A stretch of DNA of 64,000 nucleotides, taken from Staphylococcus equorum (GTDB lineage: Bacteria > Bacillota > Bacilli > Staphylococcales > Staphylococcaceae). Location of the stretch: contig NZ_LNNB01000009.1 in the NCBI RefSeq assembly GCF_001747895.1, positions 62,001 to 126,000 on the forward strand, in the 5' to 3' direction. The notes under the pieces are model-generated. The model saw only the letters and a list, made by a program, of their open reading frames with translations. It was not told where the DNA came from and did no database searches. Below, one piece after another: positions 42,048-50,608 of the stretch. The position numbers and the translations under genes are program-made. The stretch's first letter is position 1. Every line of letters starts with the position of its first letter.

Positions 42048-43310
42048 ATGAATTACCTAGATAGCTTATATTGGATACATGAAAGAACTAAATTTGGCAT
42101 TAAACCAGGCATTAAGCGTATGGAATGGATGTTGGAACGATTAAACAATCCTCAATTTAATATAAATGGTATTCATGTAGGTGGCACGAATGGAAAAGGA
42201 TCCACAGTTGCATATTTAAGATCAGCGCTTGTTGATAATGGATATGAAGTGGGTACTTTCACTTCGCCATTTATTGAAACCTTTAATGAGCGTATAAGTT
42301 TAAATGGGATACCGATTAGTGATGACAATATTGTTGAATTAGTTCAAAAAGTAAAGCCAGTAAGCGAAGCATTAGAAGTTGAAACAGAGCTTGGAACAGC
42401 CACTGAATTTGAAATTATTACTACGATGATGTTTTTATACTTTGGTGAATTACACCCAGTTGACTTTGTAATAGTTGAAGCGGGATTAGGGATTAAAAAT
42501 GATTCAACGAACGTTTTTAAACCGATATTAACAATTCTCACAAGTATAGGACTAGACCACATTGAAATTCTAGGAGATACTTATACGGATATAGCAAAAG
42601 ATAAAGGCGCAATCGTCAAACCTAATACACCAATTATCTATGCAGTGAAAAATGAAGATGCGCTTAAAGTAATTCGTGGTTGTGTTGAGCAACAGAATAC
42701 TGAAGGTATAGAGTTTGATCGCGATATTAGTATCGTTTCACAAGAAGAAGAATTTACTTATCGTTATAAAGACTATGAATTAGAAACCTTACTATTAAAT
42801 ATGTTGGGTGAGCATCAAAAAGAAAATGCAGCTTTAGCAATAACTGCACTTATTGAACTAAACGAATCAGGCATTGTTGATTTAGATTTCAATAAGATGA
42901 TAGATGGTATTGAATCAGTAAGCTGGACTGGGAGAATTGAGCAAGTTAAAGAAAAGCCTTTGATGATTGTTGATGGCGCACATAATGTTGAAAGTGTTGA
43001 AGCTTTGATTAGTACAATGAAGGATTATTATCACATTGATAGTCTAGATATCTTGTTTTCTGCAGTAAAAGGGAAGCCAATTAATACGATGGTAGACCAA
43101 CTTAAAACAATTGCTTCAACGTTTTATGTTACTGATTTTGATTTTCCTCGAGCATTAACTAAAGACGCTATTTTTGAAGAAATACGATTTGACCAAAAAG
43201 AACTTGTTGATGATTATGTGAAGTTTATTGAAACATATGAAGGTGATGGATTAATTATAACTGGAAGTTTATATTTCATTAGTGAAGTTAAAGCGAAAGT
43301 TAATTTTTAG
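42048..43310 (+). CDS. folC: Folylpolyglutamate synthase / dihydrofolate synthase
   Basis: Adds glutamate to folates. The 420-residue Mur-ligase-like protein has the P-loop GGTNGKGSTVAYLRSAL, the FTSPFIETFNERI segment, the metal-site EAGLGIKNDSTNV and the C-terminal-domain start WTGRIEQV...VDGAHNVESVEAL. AGGAGTCC precedes the ATG. It is co-transcribed with valS, an arrangement also seen in Bacillus. Confidence 0.95.
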   Translation: MNYLDSLYWIHERTKFGIKPGIKRMEWMLERLNNPQFNINGIHVGGTNGKGSTVAYLRSALVDNGYEVGTFTSPFIETFNERISLNGIPISDDNIVELVQKVKPVSEALEVETELGTATEFEIITTMMFLYFGELHPVDFVIVEAGLGIKNDSTNVFKPILTILTSIGLDHIEILGDTYTDIAKDKGAIVKPNTPIIYAVKNEDALKVIRGCVEQQNTEGIEFDRDISIVSQEEEFTYRYKDYELETLLLNMLGEHQKENAALAITALIELNESGIVDLDFNKMIDGIESVSWTGRIEQVKEKPLMIVDGAHNVESVEALISTMKDYYHIDSLDILFSAVKGKPINTMVDQLKTIASTFYVTDFDFPRALTKDAIFEEIRFDQKELVDDYVKFIETYEGDGLIITGSLYFISEVKAKVNF

Positions 43311-43371
43311 ATTTTATTAAACAACAGTGAATCTGTGCTGATTTTAATTAAATAAAGAGTTATTCAATAAG

Positions 43372-43451
43372 AAAGCTGGTTATTATTTAGCGTTATTGAG
43401 TCAGGGTTAATGATTTATTCTGACTTTAATGTAAAAGTAACTGGCTTTTTT
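43372..43451 (+). terminator. Large terminator hairpin after folC
   Basis: Outer arms AAGCTGGTTA and TAACTGGCTTTTTT enclose an inner stem around GAGTCAGGGTTA / TTCTGACTTT. It occupies much of the 318-bp gap between folC and the isoprenoid synthase gene; a probable promoter and GGGAGGG site fill the rest. Confidence 0.6.
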
Positions 43452-43628
43452 ATATAATAGTTTTATGAAAGTTTTTGAAAAGTGAAGACTTGTTTGATTA
43501 TTTGTGTAAATTGTAATTAATGTGTCGTTTAACGCGAATAATTATTGTTGCTTTTTTAGCTATTTAGCAATTCCTATTTTAATTTGTAATAATATGATAG
43601 TATTTAAAAAAGGGAGGGAAAGATTAAC

Positions 43629-44447
43629 ATGACAGAAAAGAAATTTCCGAAGGATGCAATGCGCGTACTGAAAGAAACAAGCCGTACGTTTTATATTCCG
43701 ATTACCTTTTTAGAAAAAGAATTAAAACATTCAGTAGCATCTGCATATTTAATACTACGAGCAATTGATGAAATTGAGGATCATGAAGAAGTAGATAATG
43801 ATTTAAAATATACAATTTTAATGCAAGTGAGTGAATTGTTTAAAGAAACTTTTGATGAAGAAAAATATCTAGAGATTCTTGGCCCTGTGAAAGATATTAT
43901 GCCTGAAGTTACACTCCGTTTAAGTGAGTGGATAGACGCATGTCCCGACAGAACTTTGCCAATCGTCTTAGATTGTTCGAGCGAGATGGCATTCGGTATG
44001 GCTAAATGGGCGAAAGCAAACTGGGATGTTCATACACGCGAAGATTTAGATGAATATACATATTACGTTGCAGGGCGTGTTGGTGTCATGCTATCAGAAC
44101 TATGGGAATTGTGTGCTGGTGAAAAAACAGACCGCGATTTAGCCATTGGTTATGGACGTGGACTTCAAGCTGTTAACATTTTACGAAATGAAAAAGAAGA
44201 TTTAGATGAACGTGGTGTGAGTTTTGTACCGGATGGTTGGACTCGTGCAGACCTGTTTGATTATGCAGATGAAAACTTAGCAAAAGCAGATGCATATATC
44301 GATTCAATCCATAAGAGAACGATTATATTATTCGCACGTTTACCTTTAGCGCTTGCACATAAATCTTTAAAAGCTATGAAAAATGGCCGTGAAAAAATAA
44401 CACGTAAAGAAGTCGAAGAAACAGTAGAAGAAGTTAAGAAAAAATAG
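43629..44447 (+). CDS. Squalene/phytoene synthase family protein
   Basis: A 272-residue soluble all-helical protein of the head-to-head prenyl synthase family. The first Asp-rich motif is DEIED (47-51) and the AGRVG segment is at 148-152. The second motif is NILRNEKEDLDERG (183-196). There the usual first aspartate is asparagine (N187), while D191 remains. Members condense two prenyl diphosphates, but some, like Bacillus YisP, act instead as phosphatases, so the activity is open. It is not the crtM of the staphyloxanthin cluster, since no other carotenoid genes are near. GGGAGGG precedes the ATG. It sits alone between two hairpins. Confidence 0.82.
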   Translation: MTEKKFPKDAMRVLKETSRTFYIPITFLEKELKHSVASAYLILRAIDEIEDHEEVDNDLKYTILMQVSELFKETFDEEKYLEILGPVKDIMPEVTLRLSEWIDACPDRTLPIVLDCSSEMAFGMAKWAKANWDVHTREDLDEYTYYVAGRVGVMLSELWELCAGEKTDRDLAIGYGRGLQAVNILRNEKEDLDERGVSFVPDGWTRADLFDYADENLAKADAYIDSIHKRTIILFARLPLALAHKSLKAMKNGREKITRKEVEETVEEVKKK

Positions 44448-44582
44448 TATCGAAAAATAATGATTTACTTTATTTTTAAAAGTAACAACAACAAATAACA
44501 TATTAATTAATGAATACAAAGTGGCTGATTGTGTCTTTCTGTATTCCCTAGTTAAATGTGCATATAATTATTACACATACAT

Positions 44583-44647
44583 AAGCGCGTAATATCTATT
44601 TTATTTAAATGCTTTTCCCTTTAAATTTTAGAGATTACAGCGCTTTT
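44583..44647 (+). terminator. Terminator-like hairpin after the isoprenoid synthase gene
   Basis: AAGCGCGTAATATCT pairs imperfectly with AGAGATTACAGCGCTT across a long A+T loop and is followed by TTTTT. It lies in the 312-bp gap before the prepilin peptidase gene; the rest of that gap holds no gene I can see. Confidence 0.5.
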
Positions 44648-44759
44648 TGTGTACTGAAAATTTATTTTAACAAACTTACAATTAAAATTTTTAACTAAGT
44701 GATAATTTTGTTATTAAATTAAAACGGACGTGCTATAATTTTTATAAGGAGGCACATCA

Positions 44760-45464
44760 TTGATTAAACAACTTTTATTATGTCCAGTTCTATTTAGTTA
44801 TTTGTACCAGTTGAGCCATGTAAATCAATTAAGGTTAAATTACTTTACCTTACGTTCTCGTTGTGATTATTGTCATAGCGTGCTTAAATTTACCGAAATG
44901 ATACCAATTATAAGCTTTTTGTGTTTAAAAGGAAGAAGCAGTTGCTGTCAAAGTAAGTTGAGTTCTTTATATTTAATTGGAGAATTATTATCTATTGTTC
45001 CTGCATTTATACTTTCTTACTTATCATTTCCTTTAGATCACACCACCTTTATACTTATATATATATTCCTACTTGTATTTACTATGTATGACATCAAAAC
45101 TTTTGCACTGCCACTCCATCTGTACATTATATTTTCGTTATGTGCCTATTTTATTGCACAAGGAAATGTATACCATTTCTTAATCATGACTACGATATTA
45201 CACCTTTTTTATTTTCTAATACGTCACGGCATTGGTTACGGTGACATACTCCTTTTTTCATTGCTATCTTATTTACTACCATATCCAGACTTTGTGTTAA
45301 CAATGTTTTTTACGTTTATTTGTGGGGGTATTTTTGCTTTAGTTAGTATGATACTTTTTCGTAATTTAAAGCAAAGAATACCACTTATACCTTTTATTTT
45401 TGTTGCTTTTAATTTAGCGATGGTGTCTCATCAATATTTAACTTTAGGAGAGGGTCTAATTTGA
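44760..45464 (+). CDS. comC: Prepilin peptidase (ComC-like, A24 family)
   Basis: A membrane protease of 234 residues that would cleave and methylate the ComG pseudopilins of the DNA-uptake machinery. It has the N-terminal zinc-type cysteines (CDYC, then CC at about residue 60) and about six further hydrophobic segments. The two catalytic aspartates are in [11 protein letters not shown] and in [10 protein letters not shown], the GxGD signature. The start is TTG at 44760 with AAGGAGG 7 bases before it. The stop overlaps the radC start (TTGA). Confidence 0.88.
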   Translation: MIKQLLLCPVLFSYLYQLSHVNQLRLNYFTLRSRCDYCHSVLKFTEMIPIISFLCLKGRSSCCQSKLSSLYLIGELLSIVPAFILSYLSFPLDHTTFILIYIFLLVFTMYDIKTFALPLHLYIIFSLCAYFIAQGNVYHFLIMTTILHLFYFLIRHGIGYGDILLFSLLSYLLPYPDFVLTMFFTFICGGIFALVSMILFRNLKQRIPLIPFIFVAFNLAMVSHQYLTLGEGLI

Positions 45465-46138
45465 GAATAAATGAACTTGCAGATAATCAGAAACCGAGAG
45501 AACGTTTGTTAAGCTATGGTGCCTCGCATTTATCGCATGCTGAGTTATTAGCTATACTCATTAATACTGGTCGAAAAGGGAGTTCCAGTTTAGATATTGC
45601 AAACGAATTGTTGAAGACAGTTGACAACTTAAAAGAATTAAAAAGGCTATCTATCAGTGACTTAAATAAAATCAAAGGTGTAGGTTTATATAAAGCGCTT
45701 ATTTTGAAAGCAGCATTTGAGTTAGGAGAACGCATGCATTCAGGTAGCGTAGACGATAAGATTCAAATTTCAAACCCTAAAGATGTCGCAGATTTCATGA
45801 TGGGCAAAATGGAGCATTTGACACAAGAAAAATTTATAGCGTTGTTTTTAAATTCTAAAAACGTAATTATTAAGCAAAAGACCATATTTATTGGCACTTT
45901 AAATAGCTCAATTGTACATCCACGAGAAATATTTAGTGAAGCTGTTAAATGTGCGAGTAACGCCATTATTGTATTACACAACCATCCTTCAGGTGATGTT
46001 ACGCCTTCAACCGAGGATATTAAAACTACTGAAAGGTTAAAAGAGTGTGGTCAAGTGCTAGGAATTGACTTATTAGACCACATTATTATAGGTGACCATA
46101 CTTATTTAAGCATGGTTGAAGAAGGGTATTTTGACTGA
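45461..46138 (+). CDS. radC: RadC-family JAB domain protein
   Basis: A 225-residue protein with an N-terminal helix-hairpin-helix-like region ([15 protein letters not shown]) and a C-terminal JAB1/MPN metalloprotease-like domain. The latter has the JAMM motif [14 protein letters not shown]. The once-claimed DNA-repair role is doubtful for the family and the function is unsettled. The start is TTG and overlaps the comC stop by 4 bases, so the two are translationally coupled. Confidence 0.88.
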   Translation: MRINELADNQKPRERLLSYGASHLSHAELLAILINTGRKGSSSLDIANELLKTVDNLKELKRLSISDLNKIKGVGLYKALILKAAFELGERMHSGSVDDKIQISNPKDVADFMMGKMEHLTQEKFIALFLNSKNVIIKQKTIFIGTLNSSIVHPREIFSEAVKCASNAIIVLHNHPSGDVTPSTEDIKTTERLKECGQVLGIDLLDHIIIGDHTYLSMVEEGYFD

Positions 46139-46270
46139 TACATAGTAGAAAATTAAATTTATAGAAACGTCCGAATCCAAGAATGAAGTTTTATGAGTCA
46201 TTATGTAAAATAAACAGTTCTATTTAAGCGTTATATCCTCGATACATATACGGACACATTTTAAATAAAA

Positions 46271-46320
46271 TTGACATGTACGGACATATATTCTATAGTT
46301 ATATTGAAAACGTTTTCAAT
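46271..46320 (+). promoter_or_regulatory. Strong promoter with perfect cre/LacI-type operator
   Basis: TTGACA at 46271-46276, a 17-bp spacer and TATAGT at 46294-46299 form a near-consensus sigma-A promoter. Directly downstream, 46303-46320 (ATTGAAAACGTTTTCAAT) is a perfect palindrome and matches the cre consensus at every defined position. It could bind CcpA or a dedicated LacI-family repressor, although none is encoded nearby. It drives the GH43-permease pair. Two copies of ACGGACA lie just upstream (near 46251 and 46280). Confidence 0.75.
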
Positions 46321-46342
46321 ATATTTTTGGAGGTAGAATGTT

Positions 46343-47338
46343 ATGGTTAAAATAAATAATCCTATTGTATTGCAAAGAGCGGATCCTTTTATTCACAAAG
46401 AAAAAGAAAAATATATTTTTACTGGTTCGCATCCTAATTATGATCGAATTATATTGAGAATTTCAGATAATATAAATGGGCTAAACGATGCAAAAGAGCA
46501 TGTGATTTGGGAGAAACATGAAAAGGGGGGGCAAAGTCATCTAATTTGGGCACCTGAAATTCATAAAATAGATGATAAATGGTATATATATTATGCAGCC
46601 TCTCCTAATGAAAAAATTGAAGATGATACTTTTAATCACAGAATGTTTGTATTAGAAAATAATTCTGATGATCCTTTATCTGATAACTGGATAGATAAAG
46701 GACAGATAGATACAGGTTGGGAGTCATTTGCTTTAGATGCTACGGTTTTTATCTTAAATGATGTTGTATATTATGTTTGGGCGCAGCAAGATATAAATAT
46801 TCCGGGTCATTCAAATATTTATATTTCAAAAATGAAAAATCCTTGGACTTTGGAAGGAAAAATATCTATGATAACTTATCCTGAATATGAATGGGAAAAA
46901 CAAGGGTTTTTAGTGAATGAAGGACCATCAATACTTATAAAAGAAAATTATATTTATTTAACATATTCAGCAAGTGCAACAGGTATAGAATACTGTGTTG
47001 GACTATTATATGCTGATATTACTAGTGATGTGTTAGACACTAAATCATGGAAGAAAGTTAAAAAGCCTATTTTTAGTAGTAGTAATATTAATGGACAATA
47101 TGGGCCTGGGCACAATTCTTTTACAGTTTCAGAAGATGAGCAGCAAGATATTATTGTTTATCATGCGAGAAATTACCAAAATATTGATGGTGATCCTTTA
47201 TATGATCCTAATCGTCATGCAAGAGCCCAAATTATAAAATGGGATAAAGATGGCATGCTAATACTAGATGAACCGATGCCAGATGAACGATGGACTCCAA
47301 ATTCACCACGAATATTGGAGGATGAGGACTATGATTAA
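46343..47338 (+). CDS. Glycoside hydrolase family 43 protein (intracellular)
   Basis: A 331-residue five-blade propeller-type enzyme without signal peptide, so probably cytoplasmic. The catalytic residues of GH43 are visible: general base D14 in QRADPF, pKa-modulating D132 in ALDATVF and general acid E193 in VNEGPS. The conserved GPGHNS histidine segment is present as well. Members split arabinosides or xylosides. An alpha-L-arabinofuranosidase is my best guess from the WAPEIH and GPGH segments, but the substrate is unproven. GGAGG precedes the ATG. It overlaps the permease gene by 8 bases. Confidence 0.85.
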   Translation: MVKINNPIVLQRADPFIHKEKEKYIFTGSHPNYDRIILRISDNINGLNDAKEHVIWEKHEKGGQSHLIWAPEIHKIDDKWYIYYAASPNEKIEDDTFNHRMFVLENNSDDPLSDNWIDKGQIDTGWESFALDATVFILNDVVYYVWAQQDINIPGHSNIYISKMKNPWTLEGKISMITYPEYEWEKQGFLVNEGPSILIKENYIYLTYSASATGIEYCVGLLYADITSDVLDTKSWKKVKKPIFSSSNINGQYGPGHNSFTVSEDEQQDIIVYHARNYQNIDGDPLYDPNRHARAQIIKWDKDGMLILDEPMPDERWTPNSPRILEDEDYD

Positions 47339-48590
47339 TATTAAAAGTAGTGTGTTTTGGCGTTTTGGTGGTATAAACTTTTTTTATTTTGCAATTTGGA
47401 CATTAATAATTACTTTTTTACCACTATGGTTAAATAGGGTAGCAAACTTAGACACAGCTGAAGCTGGTATTGTTTTTGCTACGATGTCTATAGTTGCCAT
47501 AATATTAGAGCCAATTTATGGCGTTATCCAAGATAAATTAGGTTTGAAGAAATACTTGTTTGCTTTTGTCATTTTATGCTTACTTTTTATTGGACCTTTT
47601 TTCGAATATGCATTTATACCATTACTTGAAACAAATGTGTTTTTAGGTAGTGTAATAGGAGGCTCTTTTATAAGCTTATGTTTGTATAGCGGAGTTGGAG
47701 TTGTAGAATCTTATTGTGAAAAGTCTAGTAGAGCTAATGGATTTGAATATGGACATACTAGACTATTTGGTTCTTTAGCAGGTGGTGCTTTTGCTTTTAT
47801 TGGTGGTATTATGTTTGTGCATAATACTAATAGTATTTTTTGGATATGTTCTATATCAGCTATATTACTAGGTATAATACTTTGGAGTATTAAGGTTAAA
47901 AAACTAAATTATCAAAAAAACGATAATATCAAAAATGAAAAAGAATATGTAAATAAAGATAGTATTTTTAAACTATTCAAAAATAAAAGTTTTTGGGGAC
48001 TTTGTTTATTGATTATTGGTAGTGCAAGTTTATACGACGTATTTGACCAACAATTCCCTAATTATTTTGTACAATTTTTCCCTGACAGCAGCACTGGTGA
48101 ATCCTTGTTTAGTAGACTGACTTCAACACAGATTTTTATTGAAGCGGGTGTAATGATTTTTATGCCATGGGTTATAAATAAAATCGGTGCAAAAAATGGG
48201 TTGTTTTTATATGGTTTAGTATTATTTGTAAGGGTTATAGGGACCGCTTATACAGATGAGGTTTGGCTGCTATCATTTTTTAGGTTATTAGCAGCTATAG
48301 AAATGCCATTATTACTCATATCAATAATGAAATATATAGTGAGTATATTTGATATAAGACTTTCAGCAACAGTTTATATGCTTGCTTTCAATGTTGCCAA
48401 GCAACTTGGAGTAGCATTCTTTTCGGTAATAATGGGCAAATTATATGTGGAGATAGGTTTCCAAAATACATATTTAATTATGTCAGTTATTATAATCGTT
48501 TTAGTTAGTATTGGAGCATTTTTAATGAAGAGTGATAAACCATTATCTAATTTAAATAATTCAAAAGAACAAATAAGTAATAGCAATTAG
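47331..48590 (+). CDS. LacY-family oligosaccharide:H+ symporter (MFS)
   Basis: A 12-helix permease of 419 residues, strikingly close to E. coli LacY in pattern. Compared with LacY from memory, E126 and R144 (VVES, GHTRLFG), the D237/K358 and D240/K319 pairs (YDVFDQQF, R318 here, K357), R302 (VRVIG) and E325 (IEMPLLL) are kept. LacY E269 is replaced by Ile and N272 by Glu (E271), and H322 by Ala (A321). This suggests a related but different sugar. It starts inside the end of the GH43 gene after GGAGGATGAGG, so the pair is coupled: import followed by intracellular hydrolysis. Confidence 0.88.
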   Translation: MINIKSSVFWRFGGINFFYFAIWTLIITFLPLWLNRVANLDTAEAGIVFATMSIVAIILEPIYGVIQDKLGLKKYLFAFVILCLLFIGPFFEYAFIPLLETNVFLGSVIGGSFISLCLYSGVGVVESYCEKSSRANGFEYGHTRLFGSLAGGAFAFIGGIMFVHNTNSIFWICSISAILLGIILWSIKVKKLNYQKNDNIKNEKEYVNKDSIFKLFKNKSFWGLCLLIIGSASLYDVFDQQFPNYFVQFFPDSSTGESLFSRLTSTQIFIEAGVMIFMPWVINKIGAKNGLFLYGLVLFVRVIGTAYTDEVWLLSFFRLLAAIEMPLLLISIMKYIVSIFDIRLSATVYMLAFNVAKQLGVAFFSVIMGKLYVEIGFQNTYLIMSVIIIVLVSIGAFLMKSDKPLSNLNNSKEQISNSN

Positions 48591-48615
48591 AAATGCCAAT
48601 TACTAGAATAAGTAA

Positions 48616-48666
48616 ATATCATCATAAAAAAGTATGCTATTAGCATGCTTTTTTATGATGATATTT
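48616..48666 (+). terminator. Terminator of the GH43-permease unit
   Basis: A long stem (ATCATCATAAAAAAGTATGCT / AGCATGCTTTTTTATGATGAT, with one or two mismatches) is followed by ATTTTG. Confidence 0.85.
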
Positions 48667-48861
48667 TGACTGAAGATTATTGTTAAGTGAATTTATTATC
48701 AAGATTGGTATTAAACTTAACTTTTATAAACTTACTCAGAATAATAATATTTCCCCAGATTATTAAAGTATTAAAACGGGTAGAAATAGAAAGTAACGAT
48801 TATATATAATCAGTTTATTTAGGCTGATTTTTAAATATATGGAAGAAGGGTAGGATTATTA

Positions 48862-49710
48862 ATGACGATGTATGATGAGTTTCGTTTAAATGATGGATCA
48901 ACTTTACCTCATATAGGATTAGGAACGGTTAATATTCAAGGCGGAAAAGGCGTTAATCAAGTAATGAATGCAATTGATATAGGCTACAGCTTAATAGATA
49001 CTTCAACTAATTATAACAATGAAGGTATGGTAGGCGAGGCAATTCGTCGTTCGTCAATACCTCGAGAACAAATTTATGTAAGTGCTAAATTACCTGGCGC
49101 TGCACATGAATATGATAAAGCTATTAATCTTATTCAAGAGTCACTTTATCGTACAGGCTTAGACTATTTTGATAAATATTTAATACATTGGCCGAATCCC
49201 AAACAAGGTAAATACGTTGAGGCCTGGAAAGCATTAGTCGATGCACAGAAATATGGTTTAATTAAAACAATTGGTGTTTCTAATTTTATGCCTGAACATT
49301 TAGATGAAATTATTGAAGCAACAGGAGTGACGCCAGCTACTAATCAAATAGAAATTCACCCGTATTTCAATAATAAAGATTTAATAGCAGAAAATGATAA
49401 AAGAGGTGTTTTATCAGAAGCTTGGAGCCCTTTAGGTCGTGAAATTAATGATGTTCTTACGAACGATACGATTAAGGCTATTGCTGATAAATATGATCGT
49501 ACACCTGCTCAAGTAATTATTAACTGGGTTAATCAAAACCATGTATTTCCAATTGTTAAATCAAGTGATGACGTACATCAACAAGAAAACTATAATTATC
49601 TTGATTTTGAATTAGAACAAGAAGACTTGGATAAGATTGATGACTTAGATCAAGGTGAAAGCGGTCGTGTTGAAAATCAAAACCCACTTGAATATGAAGA
49701 ATTTGTTTAA
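48862..49710 (+). CDS. Aldo/keto reductase
   Basis: A 282-residue NADPH-dependent oxidoreductase of the aldo/keto reductase superfamily. It has GLGTVNIQGG, the catalytic Asp in LIDTSTNYNNE, the catalytic lysine in VSAKLPG, HWPNP, and the cofactor segment IVKSSDDVHQQENYNYLDF near the C-terminus. The tyrosine of the tetrad is Y55-like in TNYNNE. The substrate is not evident; it has its own leader and terminator and may or may not act with the sugar genes. GAAGGG lies before the ATG. Confidence 0.85.
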   Translation: MTMYDEFRLNDGSTLPHIGLGTVNIQGGKGVNQVMNAIDIGYSLIDTSTNYNNEGMVGEAIRRSSIPREQIYVSAKLPGAAHEYDKAINLIQESLYRTGLDYFDKYLIHWPNPKQGKYVEAWKALVDAQKYGLIKTIGVSNFMPEHLDEIIEATGVTPATNQIEIHPYFNNKDLIAENDKRGVLSEAWSPLGREINDVLTNDTIKAIADKYDRTPAQVIINWVNQNHVFPIVKSSDDVHQQENYNYLDFELEQEDLDKIDDLDQGESGRVENQNPLEYEEFV

Positions 49711-49736
49711 GCATTTAAAGTAACATTATACATTAA

Positions 49737-49768
49737 AGACATCCTGATATTGAAAGGGTGTCTTTTTA
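49737..49768 (+). terminator. Terminator after the aldo/keto reductase
   Basis: AGACATCCT pairs with AGGGTGTCT and is followed by TTTTTA. Confidence 0.8.
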
Positions 49769-49860
49769 CATATGATTGATTTGTTTTATGAGACACATTA
49801 ATCTTCCGGTATGCGTCAAGGTAATGTATAATCAAGTTGTTATATAAGGAGGATTATATA

Positions 49861-50142
49861 TTGGGAAGTATCTTATTAATCGGGTTATTGTTACCTGTAG
49901 TGTATCTTATGCAACTCACAAAAAAGCGCCAAGCAATTAATTTGAAAAAAACAGGTATTGCCATAGCTGTTTCAGTTATCGGAGTTGTTATTACAACTAT
50001 ATTATTCGTTGTATTTAATCATACATCAACTTCAATTTGGATTTATTTATTGAGTGCTATAGCGGTAGCGATAATATGGGCACTATTATTAAGTGGCTGT
50101 TATTATGTTTATCAGGTGTTAAGTAATGGTGTAGGAAAGTAA
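49861..50142 (+). CDS. Small membrane protein, unknown
   Basis: A 93-residue protein with three hydrophobic segments (about 2-18, 30-50 and 58-82) separated by the basic loop TKKRQAINLKK. The start is the TTG at 49861, since AAGGAGG lies 7-8 bases before it; an in-frame TTG at 49837 would precede that site. No family is recognised. It is probably real because of the strong ribosome site and the membrane pattern. Confidence 0.6.
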   Translation: MGSILLIGLLLPVVYLMQLTKKRQAINLKKTGIAIAVSVIGVVITTILFVVFNHTSTSIWIYLLSAIAVAIIWALLLSGCYYVYQVLSNGVGK

Positions 50143-50234
50143 GTAAATGACAAGTTTCTATAGTATATGTTAAGTTTTGCTAGTAGTACTTTATGTTTTT
50201 TACATATTTTAAGTGAAAGTATTAAATCTAATAA

Positions 50235-50268
50235 CAAAAAAATGCGCTTAATGGATAATTTAATCCTT
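50235..50268 (-). terminator. Minus-strand terminator of the 59-residue ORF
   Basis: GCGCTTAA and TTAAGCGC (near 50245-50275 on the plus strand) form a hairpin. On the minus strand it is followed by TTTTTTT, which fits termination of the reverse small gene just upstream of it. Confidence 0.6.
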
Positions 50269-50281
50269 AAGCGCTAAAATT

Positions 50282-50461
50282 TTAATTTATGAAATTGAAA
50301 TAAGTGTTAAAATTCTCCATTAACCAAAGAATACCTTGGTAACCCAAATATATACATAACACAATAATTCCAATATATATTATAAATCTTAAAATTGATA
50401 AACCTACTCTAAATAGTAGTATGACTAAGAGTGCAAGCAGGATTATAGATAAAATACTCAT
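50282..50461 (-). CDS. Small membrane protein, reverse strand, unknown
   Basis: A 59-residue reverse-strand ORF starts at ATG 50461-50459 with AAAGGGAGTG in the right place before it. It is mostly hydrophobic (MSILSIILLALLVILLFRVG, then IIYIGIIVLCIYLGYQGILW), with two probable helices split by the basic RVGLSILRF. A minus-strand terminator follows the stop. RBS, composition and terminator together make it a likely gene in an otherwise empty 466-bp gap. I recognise no family. Confidence 0.6.
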   Translation of the reverse strand: MSILSIILLALLVILLFRVGLSILRFIIYIGIIVLCIYLGYQGILWLMENFNTYFNFIN

Positions 50462-50511
50462 TCTGTATTCACTCCCTTTAAAAACATTGTACTATGAAAA
50501 TAGGGCGTATG

Positions 50512-50554
50512 CATCAGTCTATAGATAAGTTTTAAATACTTCTAGAGACTGATG
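50512..50554. repeat. Long dyad in the divergent region before the DUF4930 gene
   Basis: CATCAGTCTATAGA (50512-50525) pairs with TCTAGAGACTGATG (50541-50554) with one mismatch across a 15-nt loop. No T run follows on either strand, so it is not a plain terminator. It lies between two divergent small-protein genes and could be an operator or RNA hairpin. Confidence 0.5.
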
Positions 50555-50608
50555 ATAATTCGACTGTGAAAAATTATAATATAGAGTGACTTAATAGGAG
50601 GATGGTTC

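Noticed and set aside
43629-44447. crtM of the staphyloxanthin operon
   Set aside because: No crtN/O/P/Q genes are nearby and the sequence differs from the CrtM I remember; only the family fold is shared.
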